40,080 nt of DNA from contig JACPSL010000004.1 of the NCBI GenBank assembly GCA_016193285.1, positions 1 through 40,080 of the forward strand, read 5' to 3'. The DNA comes from Candidatus Melainabacteria bacterium. Its GTDB lineage: Bacteria; Cyanobacteriota; Vampirovibrionia; 2-02-FULL-35-15. The translations under genes and the position numbers were made by a program. Positions 26,635-34,363 of this stretch are shown piece after piece. The notes beneath the pieces are model-generated. The model saw only the letters and a program-made list of their open reading frames with translations. It did not search any database and had not been told where the DNA came from. Numbering within the stretch: the first letter of the stretch is position 1; every line of letters starts with the position of its first letter.

Positions 26635-26671
26635 ATAAGAATCAAAAAAGTTTACACCAACGTCTTTTTGT
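26635..26671. repeat. 37-bp hairpin repeat, copy 1
   Basis: Same as 29094-29130 except at two positions. A 6-bp stem (AAAAAG at 26645-26650 with CTTTTT at 26664-26669) closes a 13-nt loop TTTACACCAACGT. The two differences to copy 2 exchange an A-T for a G-C pair. It lies in the 3' region of the secreted-protein gene and upstream of the DUF3800 promoter. Confidence 0.85.
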
Positions 26672-26739
26672 TTGAGTAAAGCATAAATAAACGTAAATCC
26701 TCAAAAGGTTTTCATATCTGCTTTATAATTAACTGAATC

Positions 26740-27549
26740 ATGGTACAAAAAGTAAAAGAAGGAAAAGTATCCTTTTTTGTAGATGAATCTGGTGACGCGG
26801 TTTTCTTTAACAAATATGGGAAACTAATCGTTGGTCAAGAAGGTTGCTCTAAGATACTGCTCATAGGTTTTATTGAAACTACTAAACCTAGTCTAATTAG
26901 ATGCTCAATAACAAATCTTTTGGAAGAAATAAAAAAAGATAGCTATCTTTCTATGTTTTGCTCTTTTAAAGAGACTATTAATAAAGGCTTTCATGCAAAA
27001 GATGACCGTCCAGAAATAAGAGAGCGGATGTTTAAATTAATAAAAGGACTGGATTTTAGATGTCAAATAATAATTGCCAGGAAAAATAAAGATAGATTTT
27101 TAAATAATAGATTTGAAGGTAAACCAGACAAGTTTTATGATTATCTCGTAACCAGGCTTTTTGAAAGAAGCTTACATAGATATACTGAAAATGACATATT
27201 TTTTAGCAAAAGAGGTTCTTCTGAAAGATTAGATCATTTAAGACATGCCATTAATCTTGCTGTTAGTAGCTTTAATCAAAAATGGAATGTCGAAAGCCAA
27301 GCTAAAATAAAAGTAACAATTCAAAAATCCTCACAGGAACCGTGCTTGCAAATTATTGATTATATGAACTGGGCAATTTATAGGGCTATTACAACAAATG
27401 ATTATAATTACCTTGAGTTTATAAAAGAAAAATATAGTTTAATTTGGGATATCTTTGATTCAAAAAATGCTGGAAAAGAAAACGGCTGGAAAAATATTTA
27501 CACAAAAGATAAAAATCCTTTTCATCCACAAAAGATGAGCCCCTTATAG
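26740..27549 (+). CDS. DUF3800-family protein
   Basis: VSFFVDESGDAVFF at residues 10-23 carries the DESGD signature of DUF3800, and later FHAKDDR and LQIIDYMNWAIYRAI complete the usual acidic positions. The family is predicted to be metal-dependent and RNase H-like but its role is not established. At 269 residues it looks complete. TATAAT lies 10 nt before the ATG within TATAATTAACTGAA, a string shared with the AbiEi promoter; no ribosome site. The stop codon is the end of the left arm of a long inverted repeat. Confidence 0.8.
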   Translation: MVQKVKEGKVSFFVDESGDAVFFNKYGKLIVGQEGCSKILLIGFIETTKPSLIRCSITNLLEEIKKDSYLSMFCSFKETINKGFHAKDDRPEIRERMFKLIKGLDFRCQIIIARKNKDRFLNNRFEGKPDKFYDYLVTRLFERSLHRYTENDIFFSKRGSSERLDHLRHAINLAVSSFNQKWNVESQAKIKVTIQKSSQEPCLQIIDYMNWAIYRAITTNDYNYLEFIKEKYSLIWDIFDSKNAGKENGWKNIYTKDKNPFHPQKMSPL

Positions 27550-27605
27550 CTAGGATTAACTGAATAATCTCAAGGCATGAAGCCTGCTTTCACTATAAGG
27601 GGCTC
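27537..27605 (+). ncRNA. Possible structured RNA (three-way junction) at the 3' end of the DUF3800 gene
   Basis: Perfect 13-bp arms GAGCCCCTTATAG (27537-27549) and CTATAAGGGGCTC (27593-27605) enclose two smaller hairpins: GATTA/TAATC with a 6-nt loop (27554-27569) and AGGC/GCCT with a 5-nt loop (27573-27585). As RNA this would be a three-way junction. The left arm contains the last codons of the gene. There is no T-tract after it, so it is not a standard terminator. It may be a 3'-UTR element, a processed small RNA or part of a mobile element. Confidence 0.4.
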
Positions 27606-27760
27606 TAAAACATTTATTGTAGACGAAGTATACACTTAAAGTATACCCACATTACATTAATCTTAATTTAAACGCATAATTTTAGCTTATTTTGCAGTAA
27701 AAATACAATGCAGACTTTACATCCTTAGTTTAAATCGTAAATTATCCTCCATAAGGGTAT

Positions 27761-28588
27761 TCAATTTATAGGATAAAAATCTCTTGGAGATGAATCTTGG
27801 CCTAATTTCTTCATTACTGAACTAGCACCATAAGCTAAGAACACTGTTGTTATGAGCTTGTCAACATCTCCATCTAGTTGCTTATATAAAGTCATTAACT
27901 CTGGGTTTTGTTCTAGCTCTTCATCTAAAACTCTTAAGATTCTTAGTTTGTCAGAGGTGGGTATTATTTGTTCTGCAAAAGTATTTAGGGTCCATATGAT
28001 TTCTTTTAATCTTAATAACATTTTATTTCTATCTGTAGGAAGGTCTTCAGAAAAAATTTGCCTGAGCCTATCTAAAAACTGTGTTTTTTGTTCTTTAGTT
28101 GTTTTATCCCCAACAATTTTTATAATTTCTCCAAGAAGTCTTTCAAATGGAATTTCTTTTCTCAGTGAGTCATCTCTTATCACATCAGCCAGATAGTTCT
28201 TATACTGTTGAATGTCACCTGTTAACATTACTTCAAGAGGAGGGATAACAGATTCTTCCATTTGCTGCCTTACTTGTTCTAAAAAATTCCAAGCTGTAGC
28301 CAATTGTAGTGCTGGATCTTCATGTTGAGGTACATGACTCTCTATAAAAGCAGGTAATTGATCTAATACTCCTATGCGCTCCTGCAAAGCTTGGAAAACT
28401 GATGAATAAACTTGAGCTTTTTTATCCTCATCAGGTGGCAATAAGTCTTTTATCTCAGGTGTGGCTTCTAATACTTCTCTCACGGTACTTTCACTAACCG
28501 GCCCTTTAAAGAGCTTACTTACAAGGTCGCTTGAAGTTACATACCAGCATTTATGAGCTATTGATTTTATTTGAAAAGATGTTGTCAT
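27761..28588 (-). CDS. Unknown helical 275-residue protein
   Basis: Almost all-helical and acidic by composition, with no signal peptide, membrane span or recognised domain. It starts MTTSFQIKSIAHKCWYVT and contains many Leu/Glu/Gln heptad-like stretches (LRILRVLDEELEQNPELMTLYKQL). No Shine-Dalgarno precedes the ATG; TATAAT lies about 20 nt upstream. It sits between the DUF3800 structure and the collapsed efflux operon. Confidence 0.6.
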   Translation of the reverse strand: MTTSFQIKSIAHKCWYVTSSDLVSKLFKGPVSESTVREVLEATPEIKDLLPPDEDKKAQVYSSVFQALQERIGVLDQLPAFIESHVPQHEDPALQLATAWNFLEQVRQQMEESVIPPLEVMLTGDIQQYKNYLADVIRDDSLRKEIPFERLLGEIIKIVGDKTTKEQKTQFLDRLRQIFSEDLPTDRNKMLLRLKEIIWTLNTFAEQIIPTSDKLRILRVLDEELEQNPELMTLYKQLDGDVDKLITTVFLAYGASSVMKKLGQDSSPRDFYPIN

Positions 28589-28687
28589 AAGGATTTTGGC
28601 TTTGATGAATTATAACTTACACATAGCAAATTAAGCATTTATCTGTCAATGGTTAGGGACTAACTTAACTATGATTTAATAATTAAG

Positions 28688-28751
28688 CTAATTCTTCTTT
28701 CCCTTCAAATTTACTTTCAACCCAACCGTAAAGAGTTGGTAGAACTATTAA
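28688..28751 (-). pseudogene. C-terminal remnant of a CzcA/CusA-type RND pump
   Basis: In a frame different from the adaptor gene, the minus strand reads LIVLPTLYGWVESKFEGKKN and stop, which matches the usual ending of heavy-metal RND pumps (VLPxLY followed by a charged tail). It begins where adaptor similarity ends. It is therefore the last trace of a pump gene whose remaining roughly 1000 codons have been lost together with most of the adaptor gene. Confidence 0.6.
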
Positions 28752-29040
28752 TTATTTGGTTTGGCTCAACGAAAACTTCTAAAATTTTTCCTTTTACTGG
28801 AGATGCAATATAAAAAGTTTTACTTGGAATAGATTTTACTATGCCATTATATCGAAGGTGAAAATTAACCTTTTTAATTTCAGCAGGCTCAACCATAATT
28901 CCAATGTTTTTTATTGCCTCACTAGATATGTTTACAATATTGTTTGTATCTTTTCTTCTTATAATCTGACTTTTATCTTTACTAAAGGAGCAGCTGCTTA
29001 AAAGAAAAATTAATACTAAAAAAACTAAAGTTTTTCTCAT
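28717..29040 (-). pseudogene. Truncated RND efflux periplasmic adaptor (CzcB/CusB-like)
   Basis: 107 codons. A lipoprotein signal (LVLIFLLSSCS) is followed by the start of a membrane-fusion protein: a beta strand region (VNFHLRYNGIVKSIP) and the lipoyl half-motif ASPVKGKILEVFVEPNQ, after which the family should continue for about 250 residues. Instead the frame breaks at the junction with the pump remnant and ends SSTNSLRLG. It cannot bridge pump and outer membrane. It is divergent from the intact TolC-like gene at 29148. Confidence 0.75.
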
Positions 29041-29093
29041 GGTTGTAAGTATTAAATACCCAGCTCATATTATTACATAAACACCTAGATGTA

Positions 29094-29130
29094 ATAAGAA
29101 TCAAAAAGGTTTACACCAACGTCCTTTTGT
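29094..29130. repeat. 37-bp hairpin repeat, copy 2, in the leader of the TolC-like gene
   Basis: Matches 26635-26671 at 35 of 37 positions. Stem AAAAGG (29104-29109) with CCTTTT (29123-29128), loop TTTACACCAACGT identical to copy 1. Confidence 0.85.
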
Positions 29131-29136
29131 AAGGAC
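29121..29136 (+). promoter_or_regulatory. Hairpin covering the ribosome site of the TolC-like gene
   Basis: GTCCTT and AAGGAC form a 6-bp stem with loop TTGT. The right arm contains AAGGA, the only Shine-Dalgarno-like sequence before ATG at 29148. The left arm overlaps the right arm of the 37-bp repeat hairpin, so both hairpins cannot form together; this is the layout of a switch, unproven. Confidence 0.4.
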
Positions 29137-29147
29137 AAGAAAAATTT

Positions 29148-30443
29148 ATGCTTACTAAAAAAAATTGTTTTTACTTATTGATAATATCAGCATTATTATT
29201 TTTTCAGTTTTTAAATTGTAATGCAAAAGATGTGCAAGATAATTTTATCCAATTAAAAGACAATGAACCACAAGGTAAAATTTCACTAAAAAAAGCTTTA
29301 GAGATTGCAAATGAAAATAATCCAAAAGTGCAGGCAATAGTTGCAACATTACCAGTAGCAGAAGCAAAATTAATCATTGCAAAATATATTCCCAATCCAG
29401 TCATTGGTGCAAATACAGAGCTTGTAAAAAGCGGATCAACTCATCCTGGTCAACTTGGTCAAACTTTTGAACTTGGTAGAAAACGTTATTGGAGAATTCA
29501 AATTGCAAAAGGTGAGATCTCAAAAACAGAACTTGAAATTGCAAAAGTTTTATGGGAAACTCGTGCTAAAACACACATTGCTTATGCAAATTTATCCATA
29601 TCAGAAAATTTGTTTAACTTAGCTAGTGGCAGACGTGATTTTTATAAATCACTTCTTGAAATTTCTGAAAAAAGATATCAAGCAGGAAGTGCATCTGGAC
29701 TAGATGTAGACAGAACAAATATTGAGTTATTAAGTGCAGAAAATGACTTAGATGAAACTAACAAAAAATTAAAAAGAGCTAAAGTTGACTTTAAAGGGAT
29801 TCTTGGCCAGAAGCAAGATACTGAACTAGAAGTAGAAGGACCAGAATCCCTAAAACCAAAAATTTTTACTAAGGATTATAAACCATTAAAAAAGGTTATA
29901 GAAGAAGCAACTGAAAAAAGACTAGAGGCAGCAATTTTAGAAAAAGACTTTGGAATTACAAGAGCAAAATTAAAAAAAGCAAGGTGGGAAAGAGTACCTA
30001 ATTTATATATTGAAGGTGGACCTGCAAAACCAAGCTTCCGTGACAGTGTCTGGGGTCCGTATTTTGGAACTCAGTTTGAAGTTCCTTTATTTAACAGAAA
30101 ACAAGGCGAGATCAAAGAAGCTAAAGCACAAATAGAATATCTTGCTAAAGAAAGAAAAAGAATAGAAAATGAAATCAATATGGAAGTTAAAGGTGCCCTT
30201 GTGGATTTAGAATTAAGTGAAACCCAAATAGAAAGATTTGAAAGCAAGCTTTTAACCAGTTCAGAGAACATATTAGAAGCAATTAAAAAAGGATATGAGA
30301 TTGGAAGACTAACACTAACTGATGTATTAAATGCTGAACAAAAAAACAGGGACTTAAGACAAAAATATTTAGAGAATCTGCTTAATTATCAAATTGCACT
30401 TGCAAGTTTAGAATATGCTGTTGGTGTTCCTATATTAGAATAA
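29148..30443 (+). CDS. TolC-family outer-membrane efflux protein (CzcC-like)
   Basis: Outer-membrane channel of a tripartite exporter. Signal peptide at about 1-26 (LLIISALLFFQFLNCNA), then two OEP repeats with long helices: ISLKKALEIANENNPKVQ starts the first, and SASGLDVDRTNIELLSAENDLDE is the typical helix-turn. GGPAKPSFRDS and FEVPLFNRKQGEIKEAKAQIE are typical of CzcC-like members. At 431 residues it is intact, although its adaptor and pump next door are destroyed. It may serve another exporter or be on the way to loss. Confidence 0.88.
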   Translation: MLTKKNCFYLLIISALLFFQFLNCNAKDVQDNFIQLKDNEPQGKISLKKALEIANENNPKVQAIVATLPVAEAKLIIAKYIPNPVIGANTELVKSGSTHPGQLGQTFELGRKRYWRIQIAKGEISKTELEIAKVLWETRAKTHIAYANLSISENLFNLASGRRDFYKSLLEISEKRYQAGSASGLDVDRTNIELLSAENDLDETNKKLKRAKVDFKGILGQKQDTELEVEGPESLKPKIFTKDYKPLKKVIEEATEKRLEAAILEKDFGITRAKLKKARWERVPNLYIEGGPAKPSFRDSVWGPYFGTQFEVPLFNRKQGEIKEAKAQIEYLAKERKRIENEINMEVKGALVDLELSETQIERFESKLLTSSENILEAIKKGYEIGRLTLTDVLNAEQKNRDLRQKYLENLLNYQIALASLEYAVGVPILE

Positions 30444-30445
30444 AA

Positions 30446-32056
30446 TTATGTGACATCCCCTGGCTTTGGTGGTGGAAAGATTCTTACTCTCCTAGCTGGT
30501 TCTTGGCCAATACTTAAACTGTCTAGTTTGTATTCTTCAATTAATTCATGCTGAAGTTTTCTGATTTGTGTACTTCTTGGAGTTAAGTCAATAGCCTTAT
30601 CTGTATCCATTACAGTATTTATTGCTTTATGAACTTCTTCAAGAGCAGTATCTTTATCTTGTTCAAATTTGCTTTGGAAATTTTTACCTGTAATAAAATC
30701 GTTAATAAGATCAGGGAATAAATCCTTAAGAGCACTTTGAATATCTTCAATTGTATTTGTTTTAACTACATACAGTGGAATCTTGTGTTCTTTAGAAAGT
30801 TCTATAATTTTTGCTCCTTGTCTTGCATAATTTTTTAAAGCTAGGATTGCATGTGCCTCATCAAGGGATTTACAAATATTTGCTGGTAGTTCTAAGTTTT
30901 GAATAACTCTTTCTAGTTGCCCTCTACTTACTGCATATGGATAAATATTTATAATTTCTTTTAAAAGTTTTGTCTCTGTTTGTGAAATTGAAATTTGCCC
31001 TTGAGAAGTAATTGTTTCTTTACCAGTAATTATTTCTACCTTACCCGTTAGTCGATCTAATTTTCTTACTTCTGGGAATAAAGCTCTGCCTCTAAGCAAG
31101 CTATCTACAGCAGAAGCAACATCTTTATGAACTGCCAGTCTTTCGTGATCTAATATTTCAATTGTAATTTCAAAGGTAGGTTCATTAGCTCTTTCTAAAA
31201 TTGTTTTTTGTGTTCCTCTTCTTCTTGCTTCTTCATCACCAAGAGTAACTGTTTGGATTCCACCTACTAAGTCACACAAAGTAGGATTTTTTAAAAGATT
31301 TTCAAGTGCATTTCCATGCGCAGTCCCAATTAATTGAACACCTCTTTCAGCAATTGTCCTTGCAGCATGAGCTTCAAGTTCTGTTCCAATTTCATCAATA
31401 ATAATTACTTCAGGAGTATGATTTTCAACAGCTTCTATCATTACTGCATGTTGAAGTTCTGGTCTTGCAACCTGCATCCTTCTTGATCTTCCAATCCCAT
31501 GATGAGGAATATCACCATCTCCTGCAACTTCATTAGATGTATCTATTACAATTACTCTTTTATTTAAATCATCTGCAAGTACACGTGCCATCTCACGTAG
31601 TCTTGTCGTCTTACCTATACCAGGAGGGCCTAAAAGTAAAATAGATTTTTTTGATTCTACATAATCCCGGATAATATCAATAGTTCCTGTTATTGTTCTT
31701 CCAACCCTGCATGTTAAGCCAATTATTTCTCCACTACGATTTCTTACACAACTAATTCTGTGTAAAGTTCTTTCAATACCAGCTCTATTGTCTGAGGTAA
31801 AATCTCCAACCCTGTTTACTGCATAATTTATATCTCCTAAAGTTACTGGTTCATTTTCTATATCAATTCTTTTCCCATCAAAAAATCTAGCTTCAGGCAG
31901 ACGTCCATAATCCATTACAACTTCAATTAAACTATTTAAATCATAATTTTCTAATGACTTCCTGATTTTATCCGGAAGAATATTTAAAAGTAAAGGTAAG
32001 TCTTGAGCAGGAACAAATTCTTGATTATCTTTTTCTTTTGTATTTTTCATTTGCAT
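30446..32056 (-). CDS. R3H-domain AAA-type ATPase (Ycf45/SpoIIIAA-like)
   Basis: 536 residues. SpoIIIAA-like ATPase domain with Walker A LLGPPGIGKTTRLRE (about 143-150) and Walker B EVIIIDEIGTELEAHAA; C-terminal R3H domain with R-x3-H in IRKLQHELIEEY followed by LDSLSIGQEPARRVRIFPPP. This architecture is typical of cyanobacteria and plastids, predicted to bind single-stranded nucleic acid; its role is not known. It begins 2 nt after ldpA and is the last gene of a coupled three-gene operon. Strong lineage marker. Confidence 0.9.
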   Translation of the reverse strand: MQMKNTKEKDNQEFVPAQDLPLLLNILPDKIRKSLENYDLNSLIEVVMDYGRLPEARFFDGKRIDIENEPVTLGDINYAVNRVGDFTSDNRAGIERTLHRISCVRNRSGEIIGLTCRVGRTITGTIDIIRDYVESKKSILLLGPPGIGKTTRLREMARVLADDLNKRVIVIDTSNEVAGDGDIPHHGIGRSRRMQVARPELQHAVMIEAVENHTPEVIIIDEIGTELEAHAARTIAERGVQLIGTAHGNALENLLKNPTLCDLVGGIQTVTLGDEEARRRGTQKTILERANEPTFEITIEILDHERLAVHKDVASAVDSLLRGRALFPEVRKLDRLTGKVEIITGKETITSQGQISISQTETKLLKEIINIYPYAVSRGQLERVIQNLELPANICKSLDEAHAILALKNYARQGAKIIELSKEHKIPLYVVKTNTIEDIQSALKDLFPDLINDFITGKNFQSKFEQDKDTALEEVHKAINTVMDTDKAIDLTPRSTQIRKLQHELIEEYKLDSLSIGQEPARRVRIFPPPKPGDVT

Positions 32057-32058
32057 TT

Positions 32059-33063
32059 CTAGTTTACTGAATTAACTAACGATCTTGCAATGTTAACAGC
32101 ACTCTTTAATTTTTCTTTGTCTTCTAAATCATTTAAATACGGCATCAATAATTTTCTTGCATAAGATCCTATTGCTACACCATTAATTTTAATTCCAAGT
32201 TTAATTGTTTGTTTAAAAGAATGCTCGTCAGTACCACCAGCAATTTGTAAGTAGACTGGGAGATTTTCTTCCTGAATTACTTTAGCAACGTACATGTAAG
32301 ATTTGTCATTATTATTCCCATTTTTCCTTAGATGCCCACTCATAGGGGTTCCATCACATTGTAAGATAATATTCTTTCCAGCTAGTTTATAACATAAATT
32401 TGCAGCATATTTAATTTCTTCAGAAGACAAGAGTCCACTGCCGATTGAAAACGACAGTAGAGGCATGCGACCGCATGCCTCAATGGCACGAACCACCTCC
32501 TCCCAAATCTCTTTTATCTTTTCAATATTTTTACCAAAGTGAAATTCTATTCCTGTAATACCAAGTGAAATCATTTCTTTTAAAGTTTCTTTTGGAGTTG
32601 GTTTAGTGTCGATCATTTTTAGAGCAGAAGCATGACAATGAGATGGACATTCTCCACATCCAAAGCACCTCTCAACAAGGTATACAAGTTCGCCGATTCG
32701 TCGATTCGCCGATTCGCCGTTTCTATTCTCAATCCTAAAGGCCTCAGTTGGACAAATCCTTACACAAGCACCACAAACATCACATAAATTATAGTCAATT
32801 TCTATTTTGCGAAAATGTGGATCTTGATCTAATTGTATACTTGCCATTAATAAAGGGGGGCTGAGTGCTGAGTGCTGAGTGCTGAGTGCTTTTTTTATCC
32901 CGTGTCTTGCTGCAAAAATTACATCTGCTTTTGGTGCAAGATCTATTACATGTGCTCCTGCAAGTGTAAAAACAAATGCAAGATTTTCAATCATTTTTGT
33001 ATCTGTAAAACTTGCTCCGCAAACCAATTTAAAAAATTTTTTTTGTTCAATCGCATTTTTCAT
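32059..33063 (-). CDS. ldpA: LdpA-like iron-sulfur protein
   Basis: Two 4Fe-4S motifs, CDVCGACVRICP and CFGCGECPSHCH (about residues 92-150), then a TIM-barrel-like C-terminal domain (GITGIEFHF, LQCDGTPMSGHL, YLQIAGGTDEHS). This matches cyanobacterial LdpA, which tunes circadian period by redox in Synechococcus; no clock gene is visible here, so another redox role is likely. The ATG overlaps the decarboxylase stop. Three repeat arrays lie in frame: 7-mers (ALSTQHSALS), an 8-mer array (NGESANRRIGE) between the clusters, and a palindrome (about 32460). Confidence 0.85.
   Translation of the reverse strand: MKNAIEQKKFFKLVCGASFTDTKMIENLAFVFTLAGAHVIDLAPKADVIFAARHGIKKALSTQHSALSPPLLMASIQLDQDPHFRKIEIDYNLCDVCGACVRICPTEAFRIENRNGESANRRIGELVYLVERCFGCGECPSHCHASALKMIDTKPTPKETLKEMISLGITGIEFHFGKNIEKIKEIWEEVVRAIEACGRMPLLSFSIGSGLLSSEEIKYAANLCYKLAGKNIILQCDGTPMSGHLRKNGNNNDKSYMYVAKVIQEENLPVYLQIAGGTDEHSFKQTIKLGIKINGVAIGSYARKLLMPYLNDLEDKEKLKSAVNIARSLVNSVN
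32460..32481. repeat. Palindrome in ldpA
   Basis: Arms GAGGCATGCG and CGCATGCCTC, separated by AC. In frame, giving ACGRMP; unlike the GTAGAGACG family in sequence. Confidence 0.7.
32695..32718. repeat. Three tandem 8-bp units (GATTCGCC) in ldpA
   Basis: GATTCGTC, GATTCGCC, GATTCGCC. Encodes the loop ESANRRIGE between the two iron-sulfur motifs on the minus strand. As the unit is not a multiple of three, the array alternates frames. Confidence 0.85.
32861..32888. repeat. Four tandem 7-bp units (CTGAGTG) in ldpA
   Basis: Same repeat and same copy number as at 9031-9058 in udg, read in the same frame (STQHSALS). Confidence 0.9.
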
Positions 33064-34349
33064 TTTTCATTTCCTGGTACGTTTAATGCATAACCTGGAG
33101 GACATGGTGCATTTATTTCACATTCATATTCGATGTTTTTGTTTTTTTGGAACCCTAACATAAATGCTTCACGAGGAGATAATTTTAAATTATTGATTTG
33201 TGGTTTAATTATTGATTTTTCTGTAGGGACGTTGCGCGCAACGTCTCTACAACACGATATTTCATTGATTGCATTAATTAATTTATCTTTTATTTCCTCA
33301 TTAAAATTCATTCCAATTGAAATTAAAAAACCAATATCATTTGCGCTTTCTATTTCTATGGAATGATTATTATAAAGATGATATGCAAAATCTATTCCTG
33401 ACATTTTATTTGGTTTTATATACACCTTAAAAGGATCTTGATTTTTAAATATTTCTATTTCTGGAATTTGCTTTAAAGAGATTGTAAAAAGAGTTAATGG
33501 TTTTCTTATCTTATTAAAAAGTAGGGACGTTGCATGCAACGTCCCTACAAGATATTTTCTTGTAAGTTCTAAAGAAAGTAAAAGTATAAAAGACGGACTA
33601 GTTGAACTAACAAGCTCTAAAGACCTTTTAATATCGCGGTAAGAAAAAAAATTATTATTAATTAAATGCAAAACTCCTGTCTGGGTGAGACTCCCAAGTG
33701 ATTTATGCCATGATTGAATTACAAGGTCAGCACCTAGCGAAATTGCCGACGTACGCAAAAAAAATAAATGTGCTCCATGTGCTTCATCTACAACTAATGG
33801 AATATTTTTTATGTGGCAATTTTGTGCGATTAACTCTACATCTGAGATTACGCCTTCATATGTCGGAGATACAATAACACAACCAGCAATATCATTATGT
33901 TTTGATGTGATCTCAAACAATTTGTTTGGATCAACTTTTGAAAAAATACCCCACTTATCTAGAAACTCTACATCTAACCAGACAGGTTCAAGTCCAGCTA
34001 AAATCACACCATTAATTATTGATTTGTGAACATTTCTTGCAAGAATAACTTTCTTGCCAAATTTATTTAATGCAACCATACTAGCAATTAATCCAATACT
34101 TGCACCACTAGTTAAATAAAACGAGTGTTCTACATTGAAGAAATTGGCAGTAATCTTTTCAGATTGGAATATTGGATTGTCTTCACCGTGAGTATCATAA
34201 CCACTAACTTCAGAGATATCTAAGTTATAAAGTTCTTTAGGAAGAATATCATTGTTTGAAACTCCACCATGAAACGGAACATGCATGCGAATTGGATTTT
34301 TAGAAAGGTAGTCTTCGAGGGTGTTTAGGATGGGGGTTTCATTTTTCAT
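33060..34349 (-). CDS. Orn/Lys/Arg decarboxylase-family PLP enzyme
   Basis: Fold-type I PLP enzyme of the basic amino-acid decarboxylase family. The N-terminus RMHVPFHGGV is the family's HMPGHKG-type motif in changed form; YLTSGASIGLIA, VVDEAHGAHLFF (PLP Asp and His) and the Schiff-base Lys in SWHKSLGSLTQTG are clear. 429 residues is the short cyanobacterial-type form. Two palindromic repeats add VGTLHATSLL and SCCRDVARNVPT. Substrate cannot be read from sequence; speE nearby makes a polyamine role plausible. TAGAAT lies 8 nt before the ATG, without a ribosome site. First gene of the ldpA-R3H operon. Confidence 0.88.
   Translation of the reverse strand: MKNETPILNTLEDYLSKNPIRMHVPFHGGVSNNDILPKELYNLDISEVSGYDTHGEDNPIFQSEKITANFFNVEHSFYLTSGASIGLIASMVALNKFGKKVILARNVHKSIINGVILAGLEPVWLDVEFLDKWGIFSKVDPNKLFEITSKHNDIAGCVIVSPTYEGVISDVELIAQNCHIKNIPLVVDEAHGAHLFFLRTSAISLGADLVIQSWHKSLGSLTQTGVLHLINNNFFSYRDIKRSLELVSSTSPSFILLLSLELTRKYLVGTLHATSLLFNKIRKPLTLFTISLKQIPEIEIFKNQDPFKVYIKPNKMSGIDFAYHLYNNHSIEIESANDIGFLISIGMNFNEEIKDKLINAINEISCCRDVARNVPTEKSIIKPQINNLKLSPREAFMLGFQKNKNIEYECEINAPCPPGYALNVPGNEK
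33223..33250. repeat. Palindromic repeat in decarboxylase gene (3' part)
   Basis: GTAGGGACGTTGC, GC centre, GCAACGTCTCTAC; one arm mismatch. In frame between core and C-terminal tail. Confidence 0.9.
33521..33548. repeat. Perfect 28-bp palindrome in decarboxylase gene
   Basis: Arms GTAGGGACGTTGCA and its exact complement. In frame, giving VGTLHATSL. Perfect arms suggest recent arrival or selection on pairing. Confidence 0.92.
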
Positions 34350-34363
34350 AACAAGAAATTCTA

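Noticed and set aside
27537-27605. Integron attC site
   Set aside because: No RYYYAAC/GTTRRRY core pair at the ends, no neighbouring cassettes and no integrase in the window.
32695-32718. CRISPR-like array
   Set aside because: Units are 8 bp without spacers and lie in a coding frame; no cas gene or other repeat-spacer pattern was seen anywhere in the window.
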